From contig RDYC01000321.1 of NCBI GenBank assembly GCA_004293295.1, forward strand, positions 1 through 6,543: 6,543 nucleotides of DNA. The letters are read 5' to 3'. Both the position numbers and the translations under genes were made by a program. Under the pieces are notes generated by a model. It made no database searches. It had not been told where the DNA came from and saw only the letters and a program-made list of their open reading frames with translations. The DNA is from Bacteroidota bacterium (GTDB taxonomy: Bacteria; Bacteroidota; Bacteroidia; UKL13-3). Numbering within the stretch: the stretch's first letter is position 1; every line of letters starts with the position of its first letter. This document shows positions 1-5,992 of this stretch, one piece after another.

Positions 1-213
1 TTGGCTGTCAAATGTTGGGATGATGCTTTTATCCAACTGGTTTAATACGTATACGGTTTTACCGCTTAAAGCATCGCCACATACTTTGTCTCGTGGAAAA
101 ATGGCCTTTTCAATAATGGTATGTGGAATTTTATGTTTGGCTAAAAAAAGTGAAGTTGCACAACCTGCCGGTCCTGCGCCAATAATAATCAGTTGGTGTT
201 GGTTAATTTGCAT
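1..213 (-). CDS. FAD-dependent oxidoreductase, geranylgeranyl-reductase-like (N-terminal part, runs off left edge)
   Basis: Only the first 71 residues are in the window; the reading frame is open to the left edge. The protein begins MQINQHQLIIIGAGPAGCAT, a beta strand followed by the GxGxxG dinucleotide-binding loop (Gly12, Gly14, Gly17) of a Rossmann-type FAD fold. Glu35, at the end of the second strand, is the expected ligand of the FAD ribose. The stretch around residues 41-51 (RDKVCGDALSG) matches the K-x-CG-D motif typical of the geranylgeranyl reductase / PHBH-like flavoprotein group, which reduces isoprenoid double bonds or hydroxylates aromatic substrates. The substrate cannot be decided without the C-terminal part. 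The start is the only ATG that puts the FAD strand near the N terminus. No Shine-Dalgarno sequence is visible, but a possible promoter lies directly upstream. The gene is divergent from the uncharacterised gene at 481. Confidence 0.85.
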   Translation of the reverse strand, partial: MQINQHQLIIIGAGPAGCATSLFLAKHKIPHTIIEKAIFPRDKVCGDALSGKTVYVLNQLDKSIIPTFDSQ

Positions 214-219
214 GCGCTG

Positions 220-250
220 CAATGATACATATTTACCTTGATGCCTACAA
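220..250 (-). promoter_or_regulatory. Possible promoter of the FAD oxidoreductase gene
   Basis: On the minus strand, a TTG (250-248) is followed after 20 nt by TATCATTG (227-220). This matches the Bacteroidota primary sigma factor pattern (TTTG near -33, TAnnTTTG near -7) with one mismatch in the -7 box. The box ends only 6 nt before the ATG at 213, so the transcript would have essentially no leader. The assignment rests on pattern matching in AT-rich DNA and is tentative. Confidence 0.35.
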
Positions 251-272
251 TGGCACAGGCATAAACGCCTGT
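241..272. repeat. Overlapping inverted repeats in the divergent intergenic region
   Basis: Two perfect 6-bp inverted repeats share their central arm. ATGCCT (241-246) pairs with AGGCAT (257-262), and ACAGGC (255-260) pairs with GCCTGT (267-272). The two pairings cannot form together. The element overlaps the proposed -33 region of the leftward gene, so it could be an operator. If transcription starts further upstream, it could instead be an RNA switch in the leader. The arms are short and function is unproven. Confidence 0.35.
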
Positions 273-436
273 CAGTTATTTAACCTAATAAATAAGCCGA
301 TTCACCGCCTATTAAAATTTGTGCCACCGGCTAACAGAATATAACTATTTGTTTTTAAGTATTTTATAATCAAGTTGATTGATAAACAAAAACGTGTTAC
401 AAGCATTAATGCCAAGTAAATAAATAATAGTATTAC

Positions 437-447
437 GCCATTATGGC
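437..447. repeat. Short palindrome upstream of the uncharacterised gene
   Basis: GCCATTATGGC is a perfect dyad with a 1-nt centre, 33 nt before the ATG at 481. It covers roughly where a -33 element would be expected for the candidate -7 box at 466-473, which lacks a clear TTTG. It could be a regulator site, but an 11-bp dyad can occur by chance. Confidence 0.2.
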
Positions 448-465
448 AATGGCTTGATTTTTGGT

Positions 466-473
466 TACTTTTG
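466..473 (+). promoter_or_regulatory. Candidate -7 promoter box for the uncharacterised gene
   Basis: TACTTTTG is an exact match to the Bacteroidota -7 consensus TAnnTTTG. Seven nt separate it from the ATG at 481, so transcription would begin at or just before the start codon. No convincing TTTG is seen 18-21 nt upstream (the nearest candidate is TATG at 442-445), which keeps confidence low. Confidence 0.3.
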
Positions 474-480
474 CGAACTC

Positions 481-978
481 ATGCACGTTGAATTCAACCA
501 ACTTCCTTTAGATGCCCGCATATGGGTTTATGCAGCCCCTACTGTTTTAACAGATTCCCAACAAGAGTTATTGTTGCGAGAAGGCAAGGCATTTGCTGAA
601 CAATGGACCGCCCATCAACAACCACTAAAAGCCTCCTTTGCTATATTTCACGGAGTGTTTTTGGTTTTTGCAGTGGATACAGCCCAGTATGATGTGAGTG
701 GATGTGGCATTGATAAATCGGTGCATTTGGTGCAGCAATGGGAAAAAACATTAGGATTGTCCTTGTTTAACCGCCTTCAACTAGAGTATGTTGCGAATAA
801 TGTGGTACATATTGCCGATAAAAGGCAAGTACTGGAAGGTTATGCCAATGGAAGTATTGGTGACGAAACCTTATTTTTTAACAAAACGGTTTTAACAATT
901 GGTGAGTTTAACACCGGGTTTACTGCTCCGTTTACCCAGAGTTGGGCCTATGCTACCCTGCCAAAACAACCAGTTTAA
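481..978 (+). CDS. Uncharacterised Bacteroidota protein, 165 aa (family sometimes labelled 'ABC transporter ATPase')
   Basis: This is a small soluble-looking protein with no signal peptide or membrane segment. I recognise the pattern of a family widespread in Bacteroidota, with an N terminus of the type M-x-x-EF-x-x-LP-x-x-ARIW-x-Y (residues 1-17), a W-x-AHxxPLKASF block (42-53), a DVSGCGIDKSVH block (71-82, one conserved-looking Cys75) and a C-terminal block ending in a Trp (137-155). From memory, members are often named 'ABC transporter ATPase', but no Walker A, Walker B or ABC signature is present here, so that name is not supported. The function is unknown. The ATG at 481 is preferred over an in-frame TTG at 454 because the family motif begins at this Met. 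It lies 67 bp upstream of ftsH on the same strand with no terminator hairpin between them, so cotranscription is plausible. Confidence 0.85.
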   Translation: MHVEFNQLPLDARIWVYAAPTVLTDSQQELLLREGKAFAEQWTAHQQPLKASFAIFHGVFLVFAVDTAQYDVSGCGIDKSVHLVQQWEKTLGLSLFNRLQLEYVANNVVHIADKRQVLEGYANGSIGDETLFFNKTVLTIGEFNTGFTAPFTQSWAYATLPKQPV

Positions 979-1045
979 TTTTTAATAAAACAATTTGCAC
1001 TTAGTATTGCTTAATAAAATAATTAATAAACACGATAGAAAGTAA

Positions 1046-3076
1046 ATGACAGATAATCAACCAAACGATCTTCGTCCGCGAGATCCAAGTCAAGGACCAA
1101 AAAAAACCAAGCTTCCGCAAGTTCCCAAGTTTAATTTTTATTGGATTTATGCCCTTATTGCCGTAATATTCTTTTTCTCGTTGCTTCTGCCAAAAGATGT
1201 TGCCTTAAAAACAACCTGGTTTAAGGTGCAAACGGATATGATTATGGGTAATAACGTGAAATCAATTACCATAGTTAATGAGAAAAGGGCTGAGGTAACC
1301 TTAAAAGAAGATGCCCTAAAAAACCCGATTTATAAGGATTTAAAAGACCGTACCTTTTTTGGCGAAAAGGTTGGCCCGCATTATTTTTTCGAAATTGGTG
1401 ATGTAACCCAGTTCCGTGCCGATTTAAAGGATGCAGAGGCAGAATATGCCAAACGCAACCCCGGACAGGTGATTCAAATTCCGGTGGAGTATACTACGGA
1501 ACACAATTATTTCAGCGATATTATTGCGTGGATATTTCCACTGGTTTTGTTGTTGGGATTATGGATGTTATTGATGCGCAGAATGGGCGGAGGTGCCGGT
1601 GGAGGCGGACAAATATTCAACATCGGCAAATCAAAAGCCCAACTATTTGATAAAGAAAACTTAGTAAAAGTTACGTTTAAGGATGTTGCCGGTTTGGATG
1701 AAGCCAAGGTAGAAATTATGGAGATTGTTGACTTCTTAAAACATCCAAAAAAATATACCAACCTAGGTGGTAAAATACCTAAAGGTGCCTTATTGGTAGG
1801 CCCTCCCGGCACAGGAAAAACATTATTGGCTAAGGCTGTTGCAGGTGAGGCGGGAGTTCCTTTCTTCTCGTTATCAGGTTCTGACTTTGTGGAGATGTTT
1901 GTAGGGGTTGGTGCCAGCCGTGTGCGCGATTTATTCCGTCAAGCTAAAGAAAAAGCTCCTTGTATTATTTTTATTGATGAAATTGATGCCGTGGGACGTG
2001 CTAGGGGAAGAAACATGGTGCAAGGAGGTAATGATGAGCGAGAGAATACCTTAAACCAGTTGCTTACTGAAATGGATGGTTTCTCAACAGATTTAGGGGT
2101 AATTATTCTTGCGGCCACAAACCGTCCCGATATTTTAGACTCCGCATTATTACGCCCGGGAAGGTTTGATCGCCAGATTTCTATTGATAAGCCGGATTTG
2201 GCCGGACGCGCAGAGATTTTTAAAGTGCATTTAAAACCGTTGCGGTTAAATGAAGATGTAAATCCTGACCGCTTGGCTACACAAACCGCTGGATTTGCCG
2301 GAGCTGAAATTGCCAATGTGTGTAATGAGGCTGCGTTAATTGCTGCTCGTAAATCAAAAGATAAAATTGAAATGCAGGATTTTCAAGATGCCATTGATCG
2401 TGTGATTGGCGGATTGGAAAAGAAAAACAAAATTATTTCTCCGGAAGAAAAAGAAATTATTGCTTACCACGAAAGCGGGCACGCCATAGTTGGCTGGTTT
2501 TTAAAAGATGTTGACCCTTTGGTTAAAGTAAGTATTGTGCCGCGTGGTGTAGCTGCATTGGGCTACGCGCAATATCTGCCAAAAGACCAATACTTGTATA
2601 CCACCGAGCAAATGGAAAACATGATGTGCATGACGCTTGGTGGACGTGTAGCTGAAGACATCATCTTTGGCCGCATAAGCACCGGAGCACAAAATGACTT
2701 GGAACGCATTACCAAAATGGCTTATGCCATGGTTACTATTTATGGTATGAACTCAAAAGTAGGAAATGTAAGTTTTTATGACCCTAATAATGAGTACGGT
2801 TTTACCAAACCATACAGTGATAAAACAGCTGAGATGATTGATATAGAAGTGCGCAATCAAATTGACTTGTGCTACTCAAAAACCAAACAATTGTTGTTGG
2901 ATAAAAAAGATAAGTTAGAAGAGCTATCAAGAATTTTGCTGCAACGCGAAATCTTGTTTCAGCATGACTTGGAAGAAATTTTAGGCAAACGCCCTTTTGA
3001 GGCATCAAAAAATCAGGAAGACGAAATTCTAGCGGCAAATAATCAAGCAGCAGAAACAGAAGCAAAAACAGTTTAA
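1046..3076 (+). CDS. ftsH: ATP-dependent zinc metalloprotease FtsH
   Basis: This is a membrane-anchored AAA+ protease that unfolds and degrades misfolded membrane proteins and regulatory soluble proteins as a hexamer in the inner membrane. The 676 residues show a Pro/Lys-rich cytoplasmic N tail (1-30), a membrane segment at about 33-48, an extracytoplasmic domain (about 50-155), a second membrane segment (about 157-177) and a Gly-rich linker (181-188). The AAA+ module has Walker A GPPGTGKT (252-259), pore loop F-V-G (285-287), Walker B IIFIDEID (307-314) and the second region of homology with Arg370, Arg373 and Arg376. The protease domain has HESGH (475-479), catalytic Glu476 and Asp551 as the probable third zinc ligand. 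All key residues are intact. It is slightly longer than E. coli FtsH (644), owing to the N tail and an Asn/Gln/Glu-rich C tail. A weak purine run (AGAAAG, 1037-1042) precedes the ATG. A hairpin terminator begins 18 bp after the stop. Confidence 0.98.
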   Translation: MTDNQPNDLRPRDPSQGPKKTKLPQVPKFNFYWIYALIAVIFFFSLLLPKDVALKTTWFKVQTDMIMGNNVKSITIVNEKRAEVTLKEDALKNPIYKDLKDRTFFGEKVGPHYFFEIGDVTQFRADLKDAEAEYAKRNPGQVIQIPVEYTTEHNYFSDIIAWIFPLVLLLGLWMLLMRRMGGGAGGGGQIFNIGKSKAQLFDKENLVKVTFKDVAGLDEAKVEIMEIVDFLKHPKKYTNLGGKIPKGALLVGPPGTGKTLLAKAVAGEAGVPFFSLSGSDFVEMFVGVGASRVRDLFRQAKEKAPCIIFIDEIDAVGRARGRNMVQGGNDERENTLNQLLTEMDGFSTDLGVIILAATNRPDILDSALLRPGRFDRQISIDKPDLAGRAEIFKVHLKPLRLNEDVNPDRLATQTAGFAGAEIANVCNEAALIAARKSKDKIEMQDFQDAIDRVIGGLEKKNKIISPEEKEIIAYHESGHAIVGWFLKDVDPLVKVSIVPRGVAALGYAQYLPKDQYLYTTEQMENMMCMTLGGRVAEDIIFGRISTGAQNDLERITKMAYAMVTIYGMNSKVGNVSFYDPNNEYGFTKPYSDKTAEMIDIEVRNQIDLCYSKTKQLLLDKKDKLEELSRILLQREILFQHDLEEILGKRPFEASKNQEDEILAANNQAAETEAKTV

Positions 3077-3094
3077 TTTCTAACACTGATAAAC

Positions 3095-3130
3095 AAAAAG
3101 AGCCGTGATTGATTGATCACGGCTCTTTTT
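3095..3130. terminator. Bidirectional intrinsic terminator between ftsH and gmhA
   Basis: A perfect 15-bp stem (3095-3109 with 3116-3130) closes a 6-nt loop. The GC-rich core GAGCCGTGAT/ATCACGGCTC is flanked by AAAAA on the left and TTTTT on the right. This gives a U tract on both strands, so the hairpin can end transcription of ftsH from the left and of dsbD-gmhA from the right. The gmhA stop codon is 12 nt from its edge. Confidence 0.93.
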
Positions 3131-3142
3131 ATTTGCGCCTGC

Positions 3143-3715
3143 TTAAAGGCTGTTTCGCTCAATATAATCTATCAATGCATGTATACATTTAATGTGTATT
3201 TCCTGAGCCCTATCGGCATACTCGCTATGCGGTGCCCGTATTTCTACATCACATAAGCCATTCATTTTTCCTCCGTCTTTTCCCGTAAGTCCAACCACCT
3301 TTATTCCTTTGCGCTTGGCCACATCTATAGCATTTAAAACGTTCTTACTATTGCCACTGGTAGATATGGCCAATAATACATCACCTTCGTTACCTACAGC
3401 CTCCAAATACCTACTAAACACATATTCATAGCCATAATCATTACCAACGCAAGCCATGTGTGAAGCATCACTGATGGCGATAGCTGCAAAGGGCTTTCTG
3501 TCGTTTCTATACCTACCCGTAAGTTCTTCGGCAAAATGCATGGCATCGCATAAACTACCGCCATTGCCACAGCTCACTATTTTTTTCCCTGAAGCCAGTG
3601 CCTCTACCATTAATTTCCCTCCACCTTCAATAGCAATAAAATTTTTTTCGTCAGCCAAAAATTGATTTAGTACATCATTCGCTTCTATAAAGTGTTGTTT
3701 AATAAGCTGTGTCAT
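3143..3715 (-). CDS. gmhA: Phosphoheptose isomerase (D-sedoheptulose 7-phosphate isomerase) GmhA
   Basis: This cytosolic enzyme converts sedoheptulose 7-phosphate to D-glycero-D-manno-heptose 7-phosphate, the first step of ADP- or GDP-heptose synthesis for lipopolysaccharide cores or glycans. The 190-residue product is close to E. coli GmhA in length and sequence and is a single SIS domain. Shared blocks are SCGNGGSxCDAMHFAEELTGRYR (48-70), AIAISDxSH (79-86), CVGND (89-93), ISTSGNS (117-123), LTGKDGGKM (143-151) and YADRxQEIHIKxIH (166-179). The zinc and active-site residues His60, Glu64, Gln171 and His179 align with His61, Glu65, Gln172 and His180 of the E. coli enzyme, so it should be active. 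Its ATG overlaps the dsbD stop codon by one base (TAATG), and no Shine-Dalgarno or separate promoter is visible. Translation is therefore probably coupled to dsbD. No other heptose-pathway gene is in the window. Confidence 0.96.
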   Translation of the reverse strand: MTQLIKQHFIEANDVLNQFLADEKNFIAIEGGGKLMVEALASGKKIVSCGNGGSLCDAMHFAEELTGRYRNDRKPFAAIAISDASHMACVGNDYGYEYVFSRYLEAVGNEGDVLLAISTSGNSKNVLNAIDVAKRKGIKVVGLTGKDGGKMNGLCDVEIRAPHSEYADRAQEIHIKCIHALIDYIERNSL

Positions 3716-5790
3716 TATGGGTGTGTTTGTTTGAAGTTGTTTTTTCCGGCATCTAAAAAATCAATAAAAGTTTGCTCCTCGGTATCAAAAAACTTAGGGC
3801 CTGACAATTGATTTTCGTTGCCGTCAATAATCACATATTGCGGTTGTGCGCTAAAGTTATACTTACTAATTTGCAAATCTTGGTTTTGCTCTCCAATGGT
3901 TTTTTTAATTTTTCCGTCACGCTTAGACGTATACCATTCGTTTTCGGGAAGCACTTTTCTTTCGTCAGCATATAAACTCACCACAATAAAGTCGTTTTTT
4001 AACCGCTTTAACACTTCCGGTTTGGCCCAAACATACTCTTCCATTTTGCGGCAGTTTACACAGGCGTGCCCGGTAAAGTCAATAAAAATCGGTTTGTTTT
4101 GTTTTTTTGATTCTTCTAAGGCTTGCTTGTAATCAAAATAGCCGGTAATGCCATGGGGTAAATGCAAAAAATCCGCATGTTTAACATTGGTATTACTTTG
4201 GTGTTCATTGGTAGCTACCGTGCCTTGTCCCAAAATAAAATCTTGCGTTTGCATAGGCGGCAGCAGTCCCGATAAAGCCTTTAACGGGGCTCCAAACAAG
4301 CCCGGAATCATGTATACCCCAAATGAAAAAGAAGCAACTGCCATAAAAAAACGAGGCACACTGATAAAAGGCAAATCACTATCATGGCTGAATTTTAGCT
4401 TACCCAAAAAGTACATGCCCAACAAAATGGCCAGCACAATCCAAATGGCCAAATAAACTTCACGGTCAAGTATTCCCCAATGGTAAACCACATCTGCAAT
4501 GCTCAAAAATTTAAACGCAAATGCCACTTCAATAAAGCCCAGCACCACTTTAACAGAGTTTAACCACCCACCTGATTTAGGCAAGTTTTGCAAGTAGCTT
4601 GGGAAAATGGCAAATACAGTAAAAGGAAGCGCAAGTCCCGCACCAAAGGCTGCCATTCCCATAAGTGGTTTTAAAAACTTACCTCCAACTGCTTCTATCA
4701 ACAAACTGCCCACTATAGGGCCTGTGCAACTAAATGAAACCAACACCAAGGTAAAAGCCATAAAAAATATGCCCACAAAGCTGCTCATGCTGCTCTTACT
4801 ATCAACCTTATTTACAAAAGCATGTGGTAGTGTTATTTCAAACAGCCCTAAAAAAGATGCTGCAAAAACCATGAAAATGATAAAAAACAAAATATTCGGC
4901 AACCAATGGGTGCTTAACCAATTTCCAAAATCGGGGCCTAAGCCAAAAAAGGCAAAAATTAAACCCAACGAAGCGTAAATTCCAACAATAGATAAGCCAA
5001 ATGTAAAAGCGCGGGTAATGCCTTGTATCCTGGTTTCACTCTTCTTGGTAAAGAAACTAACAGTCATTGGAAGCATGGGAAACACACATGGGGTTGCAAC
5101 TGCCACCAGCCCGCCTAGCATAGCCAATAATAAAAATGCAACAAACGATTCTTGCTCCGGTTTTTTATCGGGCACAGGAGCAAATGTTGTCTTATCTTGG
5201 GTTGCGGTATCTTTTATTTGTTCCTCAGCAACCTTTTCTTGGATACTGGTATCACTGGGAACAACCTCATCAGCAGCTCCTGACTGCTCTTGAGCAACAG
5301 AAACTTTCACTTCAAAGGGCACATCAAAAGGTGGCATACAAACACCACTAATTTCATTACACTCTTGAAAATATATTGACCCCTTTATAACCGGGTTCGG
5401 CTTTAATACCTGAATTTTTTGCTTGAAAACAGCCTTCTTTTTAAAAATGGACACATCACCTTTCCATATTTCTTCGTAATGCTTTTTTGCACCCACAGGA
5501 TTTGCCTTGCCCACTAATTTGTAGGTGGCATTTTTCTCAAAAGTAAACTCAGCAGCAATTGGCCCTAAGTTGGGGTCAAAATCGTTGCTGTACATGTACC
5601 AATCCTTTTCAATGGTACTGGTAAACGTGGCCTCCACAATATCCCCTACTTTTACGTCTTTCTTATCAACGGAAACAGCCCACTCAGGTGTTTTATCCAA
5701 GGCTGTTGGGGCATGTTGTGCCCAAATTAAGTTATTAAAACCAAATAACAGCAATATTGCCGCCCAGTTTAATTGTGCTTTTTGTACCAT
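3715..5790 (-). CDS. dsbD: Thiol:disulfide interchange protein DsbD (protein-disulfide reductase)
   Basis: DsbD carries electrons from cytoplasmic thioredoxin across the inner membrane to periplasmic thiol proteins. All three classical modules are present in 691 residues. There is a signal peptide (1 to about 25), then a periplasmic alpha domain with the cysteine pair Cys144 and Cys151 followed by MPP (152-154). A Gln/Glu/Asp-rich linker covers about 166-215. About eight membrane segments follow between 216 and 500, with Cys235 in VATPCVFPMLP and Cys355 in SFSCTGPIVG, matching the redox pair of the E. coli core (Cys163, Cys285). The C-terminal thioredoxin-like domain (about 550-691) carries DFTGHACVNCRK with Cys577 and Cys580. 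All six redox cysteines are retained. The length exceeds that of E. coli DsbD (about 565), mainly from the linkers. It is first in a pair with gmhA and divergent from the secreted glucosaminidase gene. Confidence 0.96.
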   Translation of the reverse strand: MVQKAQLNWAAILLLFGFNNLIWAQHAPTALDKTPEWAVSVDKKDVKVGDIVEATFTSTIEKDWYMYSNDFDPNLGPIAAEFTFEKNATYKLVGKANPVGAKKHYEEIWKGDVSIFKKKAVFKQKIQVLKPNPVIKGSIYFQECNEISGVCMPPFDVPFEVKVSVAQEQSGAADEVVPSDTSIQEKVAEEQIKDTATQDKTTFAPVPDKKPEQESFVAFLLLAMLGGLVAVATPCVFPMLPMTVSFFTKKSETRIQGITRAFTFGLSIVGIYASLGLIFAFFGLGPDFGNWLSTHWLPNILFFIIFMVFAASFLGLFEITLPHAFVNKVDSKSSMSSFVGIFFMAFTLVLVSFSCTGPIVGSLLIEAVGGKFLKPLMGMAAFGAGLALPFTVFAIFPSYLQNLPKSGGWLNSVKVVLGFIEVAFAFKFLSIADVVYHWGILDREVYLAIWIVLAILLGMYFLGKLKFSHDSDLPFISVPRFFMAVASFSFGVYMIPGLFGAPLKALSGLLPPMQTQDFILGQGTVATNEHQSNTNVKHADFLHLPHGITGYFDYKQALEESKKQNKPIFIDFTGHACVNCRKMEEYVWAKPEVLKRLKNDFIVVSLYADERKVLPENEWYTSKRDGKIKKTIGEQNQDLQISKYNFSAQPQYVIIDGNENQLSGPKFFDTEEQTFIDFLDAGKNNFKQTHP

Positions 5791-5798
5791 GTATTGTG

Positions 5799-5832
5799 CA
5801 ACGTTATGTATGTTACCTAACCAACAAATTTA
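5799..5832 (-). promoter_or_regulatory. Candidate promoter region of dsbD-gmhA
   Basis: Two alternative readings overlap on the minus strand. TAAATTTG (5832-5825) is an exact TAnnTTTG -7 box and would give a leader of about 30 nt before the ATG at 5790. Alternatively its TTTG (5828-5825) is the -33 element and TAACGTTG (5806-5799, one mismatch) is the -7 box 18 nt later, giving a near-leaderless mRNA. Start-site mapping is needed to choose between them. Confidence 0.4.
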
Positions 5833-5958
5833 TAAATTATTATGAATGTGCCTTGATATTAGTAAATTCTTAAGTACAATCGAATGTATATAACCTTCGT
5901 TTATCAAACTATTGCCCACCAGAATGTACACCTGTGGGAAAACCGCTTTTGCAATGCC

Positions 5959-5972
5959 TTACCTAATGGTAA
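5959..5972. repeat. Short dyad upstream of the glucosaminidase gene
   Basis: TTACCTAATGGTAA has 5-bp inverted arms around a 4-nt centre and lies 8 nt before the candidate -7 box at 5981. It covers the interval where a -33 TTTG would be expected but is missing, so it could be an activator or repressor site. The arms are short and chance is possible. Confidence 0.2.
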
Positions 5973-5980
5973 TATCCTTT

Positions 5981-5988
5981 TAACTTTG
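5981..5988 (+). promoter_or_regulatory. Candidate -7 promoter box for the glucosaminidase gene
   Basis: TAACTTTG matches TAnnTTTG exactly and ends 4 nt before the ATG at 5993. No TTTG is found at the usual spacing upstream; a TTTTG at 5947-5951 is too far away at about 29 nt. If used, transcription starts at or next to the start codon. Confidence 0.4.
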
Positions 5989-5992
5989 TTAC

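Noticed and set aside
20..241. Open frame of 73 codons on the plus strand
   Set aside because: It is antisense to the FAD oxidoreductase N terminus, whose GxGxxG and CGD motifs make the minus strand clearly the coding one.
454..480. Upstream TTG start extending the uncharacterised protein by nine residues
   Set aside because: The family-like N terminus begins at the ATG at 481, and the extension overlaps the candidate -7 box.
1002..1009. TAGTATTG as a -7 box for ftsH
   Set aside because: It has one mismatch and no TTTG at a suitable distance upstream; the AT-rich gap makes chance matches likely. ftsH may be cotranscribed with the preceding gene.
1507..3086. Several minus-strand open frames (1507-1812, 1939-2316, 2501-2692, 2802-3086)
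   Set aside because: All are antisense to ftsH, which has intact motifs throughout. Their products show no recognisable domain, and the last one also runs into the space before the terminator.
3456..5845. Plus-strand open frames opposite gmhA and dsbD (3456-3665, 3818-4132, 4148-4456, 4607-4978, 5018-5293, 5136-5351, 5525-5845)
   Set aside because: They are shadows of well-supported minus-strand genes, with low-complexity or cysteine/proline-rich products and no domain.
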